Assembly: GCF_009689005.1 (NCBI RefSeq)
Contig: NZ_AP021879.1
Location: forward strand, 930,001-994,000
Direction of reading: 5' to 3'
DNA from: Desulfosarcina ovata subsp. ovata
Lineage (GTDB): Bacteria; Desulfobacterota; Desulfobacteria; Desulfobacterales; Desulfosarcinaceae
DNA: 64,000 nucleotides
In this document: positions 7,866 through 17,760 of the stretch, in pieces
How positions within the stretch are numbered: the first letter of the stretch is position 1
Layout: every line of letters begins with the position of its first letter
The notes under the pieces: model-generated
What the model was told of the DNA's origin: nothing
Database searches by the model: none
Seen by the model: only the letters and a program-made list of their open reading frames with translations
Made by a program: the position numbers and the translations under genes

Positions 7866-9740
7866 TCAACAGACAGCTTCATCATCCGACATCTTATATT
7901 CGGGAACAATTTCTTTTAGGATGTTTTTTATCCCTTGGGCATTGTGACTGCCTGCCTGTAAGCAGAGTTCTTGAAGCTTTTCATCAAACCATTTGATATC
8001 AAAAACATTCGATCCGTTTCTTAACACAAGAATTTTTTTATGATCGGTTTTGACAATTCCTTCCCCCTCAGTAATCAATTCTTCATATAGCTTTTCACCT
8101 GGACGAAGGCCTGTAAATTTGATTTCTATTTCCTTATCTGGAATTTTCCCAGACAACTTGATTAGATCCCGAGCCATGTCTACAATTTTAATAGGCGTTC
8201 CCATCTCAAGGATGAAGATTTCACATTTATCCCCCATGGTGAAAGCCTGTAAAATTAATTGCGCAGCCTCTTCGATGGTCATAAAGTAACGTGTGATTTC
8301 CGGATGGGTGATGGTGACCGGCCCCCCTTTTCTTATTTGTTTAAGAAATAGGGGAATTACCGATCCAGAGCTTCCGATGACATTGCCAAAGCGAACCGCC
8401 ATGAATTTTGTCTCGCCGCAATTTTGGAATTGAACGATCTTTTCTGCCACACGTTTTGAGGCCCCCATAATGTTGGTAGGCCTGACCGCCTTGTCTGTCG
8501 AAACAAGAACGAATCGTTTCACTTTATGTTTTATTGCCGCCCCAACCATTGTATTCGTACCGATTATGTTTGAGAATACACCCTCCCAAGGATTTCTTTC
8601 CACGAGGGGAACGTGTTTATACGCTGCTGCATGAAAAATGACATCAGGTGAGTATTTTTTAAGTATAGCATCTACTAATTTTTTGTCCTGAACCCGTCCA
8701 AGCACGGCACGATACTTTACATAAGTAATAACATGCTTCAATTCCATCTGAATGGCATACAGATTCGACTCGCTTGCATCAAAAAGCACAACCAATGCTG
8801 GCTTATACTTGCAGACCTGCCGGCATAATTCGGATCCAATCGATCCGCCGGCACCGGTGACTATGATTACTTTCTCGGTTAGCAGTTCAGAGATTTTATC
8901 ATTTTCAAGTTCGACAACCGGCCTTCCAAGAAGATCCTTGTAAGATATATCACGAACCGACTTGATGCTAACCTTGCCGTCGATGATTTCACTCAAACTG
9001 GGCAATGTTCTGTATTTAACATTTGTGCTCTCGCACATCTGGACGATTTTCCGCATAGCCTCGGCGGTTACTTGGTGAATGGCAATTATTATCTCATCAA
9101 CCTTCAGTGTATCGATAACTTCCGGTAACGCATTTATTTTCCCGACAATCTTTACACCATGGAGAATCATTCCATTTTTCTTTTGATCGTCATCCAATAA
9201 TCCGACAATTTTATAATTTAGCGATGGATTATCTTTGATTTCTCTGATAATTCTCTCAGCCGCATCACCAGCGCCGATGATCAATATTCTTTTCTGTTTG
9301 CTTTTTCCATCTCTTAACAATTGAACTGTTCCCGTTGAACCGATCAAAAGAATTCTAATGGCCAGACGACTTCCACCAATAAAAATCAAAGAAAAAATTG
9401 CATCAATAACAAAAACACTTCGGGAGAACCCTTCAAATCGACTGAGCATGAGTAGTGTTATTATGATTACAGCCGAACTGATTAATATTGCCTTTGTAAC
9501 GTTCAGAAGATCCACAATACTTGTGTATCGCCACATCCCCCTATATAGATTGAAAAAATAAAATACAATCAACTTAAAAATTAAAATTGGAAATATCGTT
9601 TGTTTAATGATTGTTATCTCTTCTATCCCAATTTGCCCTTCGAACCGGATTGCATAGGCGATAAGATAGGAAAGTGTAAGCAGTACAATATCCGACAAGA
9701 CCAGCACATAAAAATTCTTACTGGAAGCTAACCTGTTCAT
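7866..9740 (-). CDS. Membrane-anchored nucleotide-sugar 4,6-dehydratase (WbpM/CapD/PglF type)
   Basis: The 624-residue protein has four N-terminal membrane spans (about 1-130), a first Rossmann-like domain (RILIIGAGDAAERII, about residue 150), and a catalytic SDR domain from about residue 290 with VIIVTGAGGSIGSELCRQ, DKAVRPTNIMGASKRVAE and FGNVIGSSGSVIPLF. The active-site pattern is the long-SDR UDP-GlcNAc C6-dehydratase type with M in place of the usual Y. These enzymes make UDP-4-keto-6-deoxy-GlcNAc for QuiNAc, FucNAc or bacillosamine. As in Pseudomonas O-antigen loci, it is the last gene of the cluster, after a wbpL-like initiator. Confidence 0.92.
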   Translation of the reverse strand: MNRLASSKNFYVLVLSDIVLLTLSYLIAYAIRFEGQIGIEEITIIKQTIFPILIFKLIVFYFFNLYRGMWRYTSIVDLLNVTKAILISSAVIIITLLMLSRFEGFSRSVFVIDAIFSLIFIGGSRLAIRILLIGSTGTVQLLRDGKSKQKRILIIGAGDAAERIIREIKDNPSLNYKIVGLLDDDQKKNGMILHGVKIVGKINALPEVIDTLKVDEIIIAIHQVTAEAMRKIVQMCESTNVKYRTLPSLSEIIDGKVSIKSVRDISYKDLLGRPVVELENDKISELLTEKVIIVTGAGGSIGSELCRQVCKYKPALVVLFDASESNLYAIQMELKHVITYVKYRAVLGRVQDKKLVDAILKKYSPDVIFHAAAYKHVPLVERNPWEGVFSNIIGTNTMVGAAIKHKVKRFVLVSTDKAVRPTNIMGASKRVAEKIVQFQNCGETKFMAVRFGNVIGSSGSVIPLFLKQIRKGGPVTITHPEITRYFMTIEEAAQLILQAFTMGDKCEIFILEMGTPIKIVDMARDLIKLSGKIPDKEIEIKFTGLRPGEKLYEELITEGEGIVKTDHKKILVLRNGSNVFDIKWFDEKLQELCLQAGSHNAQGIKNILKEIVPEYKMSDDEAVC

Positions 9741-9754
9741 ATTGTTTGTTATTC

Positions 9755-10765
9755 CTAATTTCTTATTTTTTTATGACTTTTGGCTTTTATTTCTTCATAT
9801 CTCACGCCCAATTTCTTCCGAATGATATAGTTTGCGATGATAAATACAGCCAAAAAACAACTTAGTATTAGGATCACATAAGAAACACCGAAAGGTCTGG
9901 TAAACAATATAGAAAGCCCTACAATCAACTGCAACAATCCATAGCCTATGGAAACCTTCCAATGTTCAATACTCATCTCATTTGCCAACAACTGATAAAA
10001 GTGTCTCCTGTGGGCTTTAAAAAAATTTTCTCCGTCCTTCAGGCGGATTGCCATTGTAACAAATTCATCTGCATAAAACGGAAACAAAAAACCGGTAAGA
10101 CATACAAAATCAAGAAAATTGTCAGAAAGCATAACTACAAACGAGGAAAAAACAAATCCAATCAAAATACTACCGACATCCCCCATAAATACTTTAGCTT
10201 TTGGAAAATTGAAAGGCATAAAACCAAGGCATGAAAAAATAATACTTACCGACAATATTGTTAATTTGTTATTACTATGAGAATCAAGATTATAATATGT
10301 AAGCAGACTAAATCCTACTATAGCTGTAATGGCAGCAATACCGTTAATGCCATCCATAAAGTTATACCAGTTGGTAGTAGCGACAATAAACAAAACAAAA
10401 AAAAGAATGGCAGGTATAGGGTAAGAGGTATGAGTATATTGGTGAGAAAAAACTAAAAAAATGATTGCCGAAATAAACTGAACAGTCAGGCGAAGTTTTG
10501 GGGATATCTCTTTTCGATCACCCAAAAGGCTTATAAAAGAAAGGGCGGTTGCCGCTCCCCAAAAAGCAGGAGTTATCTTGGCAGATATGGAGGAAATAAC
10601 AATTGCAGCCAATATACCAATTCCACCACCTTTTGGAATAACTCCTTTATGCGAACTCCTATCATTTGAATGGTCTAAGAGATCAATGGTGCCTGCATAC
10701 CGCAATATTAACCATGCCCCCAAACTTCCTAAAAAAATATATATAAGAAGCAAAAATAATATCAT
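9755..10765 (-). CDS. Polyprenyl-phosphate glycosyl-1-phosphate transferase (WbpL/WecA/MraY family)
   Basis: About ten transmembrane spans fill the 336 residues. The family motifs are visible: a first cytoplasmic loop with SSHKGVIPKGGGIGI (about 38), NWYNFMDGINGIAAI (about 133, the catalytic DG-x-NG aspartate), FPKAKVFMGDVGSILIGF (about 187, GDxGS) and the HRRHFYQLL loop (about 255), which sits at the HIHH sugar-specificity position. It transfers HexNAc-1-phosphate to undecaprenyl phosphate at the inner membrane, starting the repeat unit. The gene is 14 bp upstream of the dehydratase and 12 bp downstream of the epimerase. Confidence 0.93.
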   Translation of the reverse strand: MILFLLLIYIFLGSLGAWLILRYAGTIDLLDHSNDRSSHKGVIPKGGGIGILAAIVISSISAKITPAFWGAATALSFISLLGDRKEISPKLRLTVQFISAIIFLVFSHQYTHTSYPIPAILFFVLFIVATTNWYNFMDGINGIAAITAIVGFSLLTYYNLDSHSNNKLTILSVSIIFSCLGFMPFNFPKAKVFMGDVGSILIGFVFSSFVVMLSDNFLDFVCLTGFLFPFYADEFVTMAIRLKDGENFFKAHRRHFYQLLANEMSIEHWKVSIGYGLLQLIVGLSILFTRPFGVSYVILILSCFLAVFIIANYIIRKKLGVRYEEIKAKSHKKIRN

Positions 10766-10777
10766 TGAAATCTTCGA

Positions 10778-11746
10778 TCAACTATTGTTCGATAGAACTG
10801 AACTTAAATTGTGTTTATGTTTAAATCCCGTTTGCAGCATCCGGGTATTATCAAAAACTAAACTATTGGCAACTTTTGAATAGCACGAGTGAAACCATAA
10901 TTTTTGTTTCCTAAAAAATATTCCTGCTAAACGAGTTAGTAACCAAACCATAGATAAGGGCATAGGAATTACAGGTTTATAGCTGTAAATCTTATTCTTT
11001 TTAAAAACTTGAATAATATCATAAAAGGAGTAAGGACAATCATCACTCATGTTTATTATATCTAGGCTGCGATCATCGTCTCGTATCTGAAGTGTATATT
11101 CTATAAAATCTAAAATGTTAGGCTTTGCAAGTGCAGACATCGTCTGCTGTCCGTTTCCAAACATAACATAGAAAATTTTTTTTGGTCCGAATATACGTCT
11201 TTCCAGATTTAATCGAAAATTTTTGTCATATACGGGTGATAGGCGTAGAATTGTAAGTTTATGAATCAATCCTTTTTCATATAAATCTATAAGACGATAC
11301 TCTGCATCCAACTTGCTTAAAGCATAATCACTTGAGGGATTATATTTGGAATCCTCACAAACAGGCTGTATCAAGTCTGTTTCACCATAAACGGAAATTG
11401 TAGATAAAAAAATGAAGTGAAGATTATTATTAACGGCAGCAAGTGATGCTATCTTCTTGGTGGCTTCGCTGTTGACGTGCATATACGCAGTTTTATCAAC
11501 TGAACCAACTTTTTGATGGGCAATTCCAGCACAATGAATAACAATATCAGGGGTGTATATTTTAAATAACAAAGAGATGGCTTCCATGTTTGTAATATCA
11601 ATACTCTCCCAAACACTGTTTTCGTTCTTTAAAGGTGGTTTGCACTGATCCAAACAAATCATCCGATATGTACTGGATAATCTCTCTACTAAAGCAGACC
11701 CAATAAACCCTGCGGCCCCGGTTATCAGGATTTCGTTATTATTCAT
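10778..11746 (-). CDS. NAD-dependent epimerase/dehydratase (WbjF/WbpV-like)
   Basis: The extended-SDR protein (322 aa) starts ILITGAAGFIGSALVERL (NAD-binding glycine motif) and has STISVYGE (catalytic serine or threonine region) and SDYALSKLDAEYRL (Y-x3-K). Members in this cluster position reduce or epimerise 4-keto sugars such as the product of the WbpM-type enzyme, giving for example UDP-QuiNAc or UDP-FucNAc before transfer by the WbpL-like protein. Specificity cannot be read from sequence alone. It is 10 bp downstream of the wbuB-like gene. Confidence 0.85.
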   Translation of the reverse strand: MNNNEILITGAAGFIGSALVERLSSTYRMICLDQCKPPLKNENSVWESIDITNMEAISLLFKIYTPDIVIHCAGIAHQKVGSVDKTAYMHVNSEATKKIASLAAVNNNLHFIFLSTISVYGETDLIQPVCEDSKYNPSSDYALSKLDAEYRLIDLYEKGLIHKLTILRLSPVYDKNFRLNLERRIFGPKKIFYVMFGNGQQTMSALAKPNILDFIEYTLQIRDDDRSLDIINMSDDCPYSFYDIIQVFKKNKIYSYKPVIPMPLSMVWLLTRLAGIFFRKQKLWFHSCYSKVANSLVFDNTRMLQTGFKHKHNLSSVLSNNS

Positions 11747-11756
11747 TTATTATTTT

Positions 11757-13004
11757 CTATTTTATAGTTAAAGAAAGGATGAGATGGTGATATTGTTCGG
11801 CTATGTGATCACGGGAATATCTCTCTTCAACATATTTACGGCCTGATAAACCCATACTATTTACTTGGCCACGATTTTTTTCGGCAGCTAAAATTGTTTT
11901 AGATAAATCATCGGGTGATCCGGCGTTAACAATATAGCCACAATGAGCTTCTTTAATTAAATTGGCCAGATCTGATTCCGGTTTGGTTAATGCCAGAACT
12001 GTGCGACCACAAGCCATAATACGGTAAACCTTGGATGGTATTGCTGCATCGGTTATCTCCTTCAATTGAGGAACGAGCGAAAGATCGGAAGACGCATATA
12101 TTTGAGGCATTAAGGAATACGGTTGATAATCAAGAAATGTAAAGTTATTTAAAGATAATTCTTTTACTTTATTTTTCAGGCGGCCACTTAAAACTCCATC
12201 ACCTAACATCAAAAAATGAATATTTTGATTTTGTCGCAAAATATCAGCGCATTCAATAAAAGTCTCAAGATCCTGCCCTGTACCCATGTTACCGGCATAA
12301 CTGACAACGAATTTATCAGTTAAATTGTTTTTTTTGCTGAAATCATTTTTTTTAGGTTGAGGAAACAATTCACCGGTATCAACAAAGTTTGATATGAGAT
12401 GCACTTTAGAAGCACTCACACCCTTTTTTAAAATTACTTTAGCCATGTTCGGTGCAATCACAGTCAGGGCCTTTGATTTTTTATACACAAACTTTTCCAG
12501 TGCATAAAGGATAGCGATAATAGGCTGATTTTTGATCACGCCTAGCTTGATAGCATAATCAGGATAAATCTCCTGCACGTTGTATATAAAATTACATTTA
12601 TGAATAAGAGAAAATAAATAGGCATTTATCCCCATTGTAAGGGGGGGTGAGGGGACAATTAACATATCAGGATTCTTTAATAATTTTATGCTGGCAATCG
12701 TGTTTAAAAAATGAAAATTTAACCATGCCAAGAGTCTAACCAACACATTAGGCCCTTTTTTCAGCATCAATATATGATAAACTGGAATTCCATGATAATC
12801 ACTTTTCTGTATTAACTTGCCAAAAAAGTTGCTTATTGGTTGTTTTGTCTCTGCTTTCAGGTCTCTGTTATAATGAGGGGTTGTTGTTATTACGTTTACG
12901 TCATGACCATATTTCTTCAACTCAATCGCCAACTCTCCCATTATTTGAGCTGTTGAAACACTATCAGGTGGGAATACTAAGCTTAAGAATGTTATTTTCG
13001 CCAT
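11757..13004 (-). CDS. GT4 glycosyltransferase, WbuB/WbjE-like
   Basis: The 415-residue protein has GT-B architecture: an N-terminal SLVFPPDSVSTAQIMGELA donor-domain start as in WbuB, YAGNMGTGQDLETFIECA (about 230), and the C-terminal nucleotide-binding segment PSKVYRIMACGRTVLAL (about 325). WbuB homologues add L-FucNAc in E. coli O26 and related antigens. Its place directly after the three UDP-L-FucNAc genes supports that role. It overlaps wbjD by 13 bp. The acceptor is unknown. Confidence 0.87.
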   Translation of the reverse strand: MAKITFLSLVFPPDSVSTAQIMGELAIELKKYGHDVNVITTTPHYNRDLKAETKQPISNFFGKLIQKSDYHGIPVYHILMLKKGPNVLVRLLAWLNFHFLNTIASIKLLKNPDMLIVPSPPLTMGINAYLFSLIHKCNFIYNVQEIYPDYAIKLGVIKNQPIIAILYALEKFVYKKSKALTVIAPNMAKVILKKGVSASKVHLISNFVDTGELFPQPKKNDFSKKNNLTDKFVVSYAGNMGTGQDLETFIECADILRQNQNIHFLMLGDGVLSGRLKNKVKELSLNNFTFLDYQPYSLMPQIYASSDLSLVPQLKEITDAAIPSKVYRIMACGRTVLALTKPESDLANLIKEAHCGYIVNAGSPDDLSKTILAAEKNRGQVNSMGLSGRKYVEERYSRDHIAEQYHHLILSLTIK

Positions 13005-14110
13005 ATTACCTTATTTATATAGTCGGTGTAACTTAAAATGATGCGTGTAACCTTTTCTGAAACATTCAGTATTTCATAGTCTGCAACTATTTTATTATAG
13101 GCCTCTTCATTAATTTTCCTATATTCCAAAATACTTAAAGCACTTAAAATCGTATCGATGTTTAATCCCACCATCATCACAGACGCCTCCTCCATACCTT
13201 CAGGCCGTTCATGTGCTTCTCTGATATTCAAAGCGGACAGATTAAGGATAGAGGCTTCTTCAGTAATCGTTCCGCTATCTGACAACACAAAATTAGCACT
13301 TGTTTCCAGCTTTACGTAGTCTGAAAAACCAAAAGGTTTATGCAACTCGACCTTATGGTTTAGATCAACATTGTTTTCTTCTATCCGCTTGCGTGTGCGT
13401 GGATGCGTTGTGACAATTATTCTTTGATTGTATTTATCAACCAACCTATTCAGCAGATTCACAAATTTAAAAAAATTAAGATCTGAATCAATATTTTCTT
13501 CTCTGTGACAGCTGACCAATATGAAATCATTTTTTTTGAGACTAAGTTGGTCAATAATTTCCGAGGCTTTTATTTTGGTCATATAATAATGAATAACTTC
13601 ATACATGGGACTTCCGGTCTTTATTATGCGATCAGGAGGTATACCCTCTCTTAGAAGATATTCACGTGATATTGTACTATATGGCATGTTAATATCACTT
13701 ATGTGATCGACTATTTTTCGGTTTATTTCTTCAGGAACCCTTTGATCGAAACATCGGTTTCCTGCTTCCATATGAAAAACCGGTACCTTGCGACGTTTAG
13801 CTGGATAGGCTGCCAGACAACTATTTGTATCACCAAGTACTAAAAGAGCATCTGGTTTTTCCTTTTCTATAACTTTATCGACTTTATTTATTACCTGTCC
13901 AACGGTCTCACAAGCAGTTTGTCCGGCGGCATTTAGAAAATAATCCGGCTTTCGAATTTCGAGATCATCGAAAAAAACCTGATTTAATTCATAATCATAA
14001 TTTTGACCGGTGTGAACTAAAATTTGGTCCATATCTCGGTCCAATACTGCCATTACTCGAGAAAGTCTTATTATTTCGGGCCTTGTACCGATAACTGTCA
14101 TGACTTTCAT
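12992..14110 (-). CDS. wbjD: UDP-N-acetyl-hexosamine 2-epimerase of the UDP-L-FucNAc pathway
   Basis: This 372-residue UDP-GlcNAc-2-epimerase-fold protein starts VMTVIGTRPEIIRLSRVM and has VLVLGDTNSCLAAYPAKRRK-like and FHMEAGNRCFDQRVPEE (about 110) segments, the variant loop that separates CapG/WbjD from WecB. It converts UDP-N-acetyl-L-pneumosamine (talose form) to UDP-L-FucNAc. The cluster order WbjB-WbjC-WbjD and the 4-bp overlap with wbjC support this over the WecB reaction. Confidence 0.9.
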   Translation of the reverse strand: MKVMTVIGTRPEIIRLSRVMAVLDRDMDQILVHTGQNYDYELNQVFFDDLEIRKPDYFLNAAGQTACETVGQVINKVDKVIEKEKPDALLVLGDTNSCLAAYPAKRRKVPVFHMEAGNRCFDQRVPEEINRKIVDHISDINMPYSTISREYLLREGIPPDRIIKTGSPMYEVIHYYMTKIKASEIIDQLSLKKNDFILVSCHREENIDSDLNFFKFVNLLNRLVDKYNQRIIVTTHPRTRKRIEENNVDLNHKVELHKPFGFSDYVKLETSANFVLSDSGTITEEASILNLSALNIREAHERPEGMEEASVMMVGLNIDTILSALSILEYRKINEEAYNKIVADYEILNVSEKVTRIILSYTDYINKVIWRK

Positions 14111-15237
14111 GATTTGTTTCCCTTAATAACAGGTTCAAAAAATGTGTCCGGTGTGGAAGGATTAAAAATTTCATCAGCCCAAAAAAGTACAATCAGGTCT
14201 TTATTCCCTATATTTTCTATAGCGTGTGTATATCCAGGAGGTATATCAACCACTTTAAAATCTTTACCTGATACTGGGTATTCAATTATTTCATTCGTAT
14301 AAATTTGCCGAAAACGAATTACCGCTTCCCCGTCTAATACTGCAAATTTTTCCACTTTTGTATCATGATAATGATCTCCGCGGGTAATACCGGGACGGGT
14401 TCTTGAAACAAATATCTGACCGGCAAAGTCGGATTTAAGCAATTCTGCCAGTTCTCCACGCTGATCGATTCGCTGTTCCAATGAATAGGCAAAGTCATCT
14501 TCCTGCATATAGGACAAATAAGTTGCATACAGGCACTTTTCTATTCTATCATTAAAGTCTGGAAGCTTTAGGGAAGTACGAGAATCCCGGAAAGACTGAA
14601 TCGTATCAGCTAAATCCTTAAGGGAAATGTTATATACAGGCTTGACCGAATAGAAATTATTCCCTGTTTCAGTATATTCATGATTAATAACGTCAATAAA
14701 ACTTCTAATAACATCGTCAATGTATACGAGATCTATCTTATGATTTGGATCAAAAATGGTTATTGGGAGGCCTCGCGCAATATTATAACAGAAAGTGGCC
14801 ACAACAGAGTTGTAGTTCGGTCGGCACCATTTACCAAATACCCCGGGGAGTCTGAAAACAGCCACGGGAACATTGTAATTTTCTTTCAGCCTAAAGAATT
14901 CCTGCTCTGCAATCCTCTTGGAAATACCATACGGGTTGTCAAGTTCAGCTTGGATCGATGAAGCAAAAATGATTAGAGGCTGCCTTTTAATTTCGCATAA
15001 TATATTACATATATGCTGAGAAAACAAGGAATTACCTTTTCGAAATTCATTATCGCGTTCAGGACGGTTTACACCAGCAAGATGAACGATTACGTCAGCT
15101 TTAATGAGGAAGGCTTTTAAATCATCATAATTTGAATCAATATCATACTCTGATATCTCGCAATCATTTAAACGTTTGAGGTTAATAATCAGGTTTCTTC
15201 CGATAAACCCGTTTGCACCAGTTACTAAAATATTCAA
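14107..15237 (-). CDS. wbjC: Bifunctional UDP-L-FucNAc synthesis enzyme (SDR reductase plus cupin)
   Basis: CapF/WbjC layout: an N-terminal NAD(P)-binding SDR (ILVTGANGFIGRNLII; NPYGISKRIAE with Y-x3-K) over residues 1-240, then a cupin domain from about 255 (SRTRPGITRGDHYHDTKVEKF with metal-binding His and Glu, and PPGYTHAIENIG). It reduces the 4-keto-6-deoxy intermediate made by WbjB, and the cupin catalyses C3 epimerisation. The length (376 aa) is standard. It starts 31 bp after wbjB and overlaps wbjD by 4 bp. Confidence 0.93.
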   Translation of the reverse strand: MNILVTGANGFIGRNLIINLKRLNDCEISEYDIDSNYDDLKAFLIKADVIVHLAGVNRPERDNEFRKGNSLFSQHICNILCEIKRQPLIIFASSIQAELDNPYGISKRIAEQEFFRLKENYNVPVAVFRLPGVFGKWCRPNYNSVVATFCYNIARGLPITIFDPNHKIDLVYIDDVIRSFIDVINHEYTETGNNFYSVKPVYNISLKDLADTIQSFRDSRTSLKLPDFNDRIEKCLYATYLSYMQEDDFAYSLEQRIDQRGELAELLKSDFAGQIFVSRTRPGITRGDHYHDTKVEKFAVLDGEAVIRFRQIYTNEIIEYPVSGKDFKVVDIPPGYTHAIENIGNKDLIVLFWADEIFNPSTPDTFFEPVIKGNKS

Positions 15238-15268
15238 TAGGAACTCCTGTTAATGAATAATATTATTA

Positions 15269-16291
15269 TCAGTCATCAATTTTTTCACCACGTATGGCTT
15301 TTTTAATACATTCCAATTTCAATAACAAATCACACATCTCATCAACATTGAGTAGGACCGTATTATGGGAGTTATAATCTTGTTTCAAAGCGATTTCTTC
15401 CCTTCCTTCATCAAAATATACGGAATAATTCAAATTACGGTTATCAGCTGGGACACGATAATATCCTCCTAAATCTTCTGCAACCGACATTTCTTCTCTA
15501 TTTAACAATGTCTCGTAAAGTTTTTCACCATGCCGTGTTCCAATTACTTTTATTGGATTGTCTGCATTTAATAAACGTTTGATAGCTTCAGCCAAAACAC
15601 CGATTGTGCATGAAGGTGATTTTTGAACGAAAATGTCGCCTGGATTTCCATGCTGAAACGCATAAATAACCAGCTCTACAGCATCTTCAATTGTCATCAT
15701 AAAACGTGTCATATTGGGATCGGTTAATGTTAGTGGCTCACTATTTTGAATTTGCCGGATAAACAAGGGGATAACCGACCCACGACTAGCCATGACATTC
15801 CCATAACGTGTGCAGCTGATTACGGTATCTCCATTTGCCACTCTGGATTTGGCGACAGCAATTTTTTCCATCATGGCTTTTGATATTCCCATGGCATTAA
15901 TCGGATAAACAGCCTTATCAGTGCTCAATACAATTACACGTTTAACGTAAGCTTCCATTGCGGCTCTAAGCATATATTCCGTACCCATTGCGTTCGTTTT
16001 CAAAGCCTCAACGGGAAAAAACTCGCAAGACGGAACCTGCTTGAGTGCTGCAGCGTGAAAAACAAAATCAACTCCCCTTAGCGCATCTTTTAAGCTGCTT
16101 TCGTTCCGAACATTCCCGATGTAAAATCGAAGATTTGGGTTTGGATATTGATGGCGCATATCATCCTGTTTTTTTTCGTCTCGTGAAAAAATTCTGATTT
16201 CGCCGATATTTGTATCGAGAAAACGACGAAGCACGGCATTCCCAAACGTACCTGTCCCACCGGTAATTAATAACACCTTATTATCAAACAT
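15269..16291 (-). CDS. wbjB: UDP-GlcNAc 4,6-dehydratase/5-epimerase (CapE/WbjB)
   Basis: First committed step to UDP-L-FucNAc. The protein from the ATG at 16291 (MFDNKVLLITGGTGTFGNAV) has the inverting-dehydratase signatures STDKAVYPINAMGISKAMMEK (M-x3-K active site), CTRYGNVMASRGSVIPLF and the C-terminal HGEKLYETLLNREE loop. The upstream in-frame start at 16327 would add 12 unrelated residues. It is soluble, 340 aa, and leads the wbjBCD cassette, about 100 bp downstream of a glycosyltransferase. Confidence 0.93.
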   Translation of the reverse strand: MFDNKVLLITGGTGTFGNAVLRRFLDTNIGEIRIFSRDEKKQDDMRHQYPNPNLRFYIGNVRNESSLKDALRGVDFVFHAAALKQVPSCEFFPVEALKTNAMGTEYMLRAAMEAYVKRVIVLSTDKAVYPINAMGISKAMMEKIAVAKSRVANGDTVISCTRYGNVMASRGSVIPLFIRQIQNSEPLTLTDPNMTRFMMTIEDAVELVIYAFQHGNPGDIFVQKSPSCTIGVLAEAIKRLLNADNPIKVIGTRHGEKLYETLLNREEMSVAEDLGGYYRVPADNRNLNYSVYFDEGREEIALKQDYNSHNTVLLNVDEMCDLLLKLECIKKAIRGEKIDD

Positions 16292-16391
16292 ATATTCTTT
16301 CCATATCAAACGTGATGTCGAGGCCACTTGTATCTATGACCAGTTTCGTATAAATTTGATTGTTATCTTATTGCTTTATTAACTCAAAAAG

Positions 16392-17555
16392 CTAAATATT
16401 CTTTTCAAGAATGATTTTATAAATTTCTTTATGCTTTTGGGCAGCGGCGTCAATGCCTAAATATTTGACAGCATATCTTCTGGCATTTTTACCGAATTTT
16501 TTTCTCAAATCAGGCTGGTTTATCAAGTCCAGTGTCCTGTTTGCCAGGGCGTTTGAATCCCTAACAGGGACAACAAATCCGGATACGCCGTTTTTCAGGT
16601 GTTGATTGACGGAACCCACGTCAGTCGTCACGATAGGTTTGGCCATGGCCATTGCCTCCCATATTGATGTGGGACTGGCCTCGGTAACAGAAGAAAACAG
16701 ACAAATATCAAGCTTTGAAATAAACTCGGGAACATCTTCTATAAGGCCGCAAAATGTTATTTTTCCGGCCTCGGAAAAGTTGTTTAGTTTTCTCTGAATC
16801 ATTTCAAAATATTGTTTCTGGCTATTTAAAATAGCTCCAGCGATAAGAAATCTTACATTTGGGCACCGGTTGATCACCTCAATAGCCGTATCGACAAAAT
16901 ACTCCAGCCCCTTTGCAGGATTCACGCTTGAAACCGTTCCAATGACAACATCTTCATTTTTCCCTCTTACATGCTCTGAATAATTGGAAGGATCGAAAAG
17001 GGTCATATCAACAGGCGCATGAACCTCCTGGACAGGCTTTTCAGCCAGTGACCTCCCTTTGATATAGTAAGAAAACACTCTTTTCCCGGCTATGATAAAT
17101 CCGTCTGCACATATAGGAGCGACACAATGAAACACTTTTTTTAAAATTGATGGCGCATAGGTATCATTCAGATGCCAAACAACCGGGTTCCCGGATAACC
17201 TTGCTGCAATTGCCGCTTTAAACTGGTATGATCCGTTAACATGAATCAAGTCAAAAGTATTCTTTCTGAAAAATCTCCAGAGACAATAGATTTCAATAAA
17301 AAAACAAAATATATACTTGGCGAGGATTTGCTTTTCCTTGCTCAGCCGCGTGATCACAAGAGCATTGCTTGATATATCGGCCTTGAACACTTCCTGGGAT
17401 AAAATCTTAGAGTCATATCTCGGGTAAACAACAATTGTCTCAACACCATGTTGTTTCAAGGCCTTGGCTACTTGTACGATTCGACGTGCAGGGCCTCCAA
17501 AACGGCCTTCTTCAATAACATTGCATATGTGTATTAACTGTTTCTCTATTGTCAT
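16392..17555 (-). CDS. Family-4 glycosyltransferase
   Basis: The 387-residue GT-B protein has an N-terminal GRFGGPARRIVQVAKALK acceptor-domain start, VVIGTVSSVNPAKGLEYFVD (about 205) and the C-terminal donor site SVTEASPTSIWEAMAMAKPIV (about 298, with the catalytic EAMAMAKP pattern). It is cytoplasmic or membrane-associated and adds one sugar of the repeat unit; donor and linkage cannot be told. A 10-bp inverted repeat lies 33 bp upstream of its start, after a 450-bp spacer holding an IS1595 scrap. Confidence 0.87.
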   Translation of the reverse strand: MTIEKQLIHICNVIEEGRFGGPARRIVQVAKALKQHGVETIVVYPRYDSKILSQEVFKADISSNALVITRLSKEKQILAKYIFCFFIEIYCLWRFFRKNTFDLIHVNGSYQFKAAIAARLSGNPVVWHLNDTYAPSILKKVFHCVAPICADGFIIAGKRVFSYYIKGRSLAEKPVQEVHAPVDMTLFDPSNYSEHVRGKNEDVVIGTVSSVNPAKGLEYFVDTAIEVINRCPNVRFLIAGAILNSQKQYFEMIQRKLNNFSEAGKITFCGLIEDVPEFISKLDICLFSSVTEASPTSIWEAMAMAKPIVTTDVGSVNQHLKNGVSGFVVPVRDSNALANRTLDLINQPDLRKKFGKNARRYAVKYLGIDAAAQKHKEIYKIILEKNI

Positions 17556-17587
17556 TGTCTAATACTATTTCATCAGATATTATAAAC

Positions 17588-17613
17588 ACACCTAAATTTA
17601 GCGATTTAGGTGT
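17588..17613. terminator. Hairpin between sulfotransferase and glycosyltransferase genes
   Basis: ACACCTAAAT pairs perfectly with ATTTAGGTGT around a 6-base loop. There is no clear U-tract, so it may be a processing or attenuation hairpin rather than a full terminator. Confidence 0.4.
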
Positions 17614-17760
17614 TGAGTATCACTATCCCCATGCAAAACTTGTAAGAGAAGGTGAGAAGAAACAATTTCCGATCATGAATTCCTATGTTTACCGTAAGAT
17701 ACTGTAAATTTTATTTATTTTGCCTAATTATCCAGCTTTTGCAGGCACCTATAAATCTAT

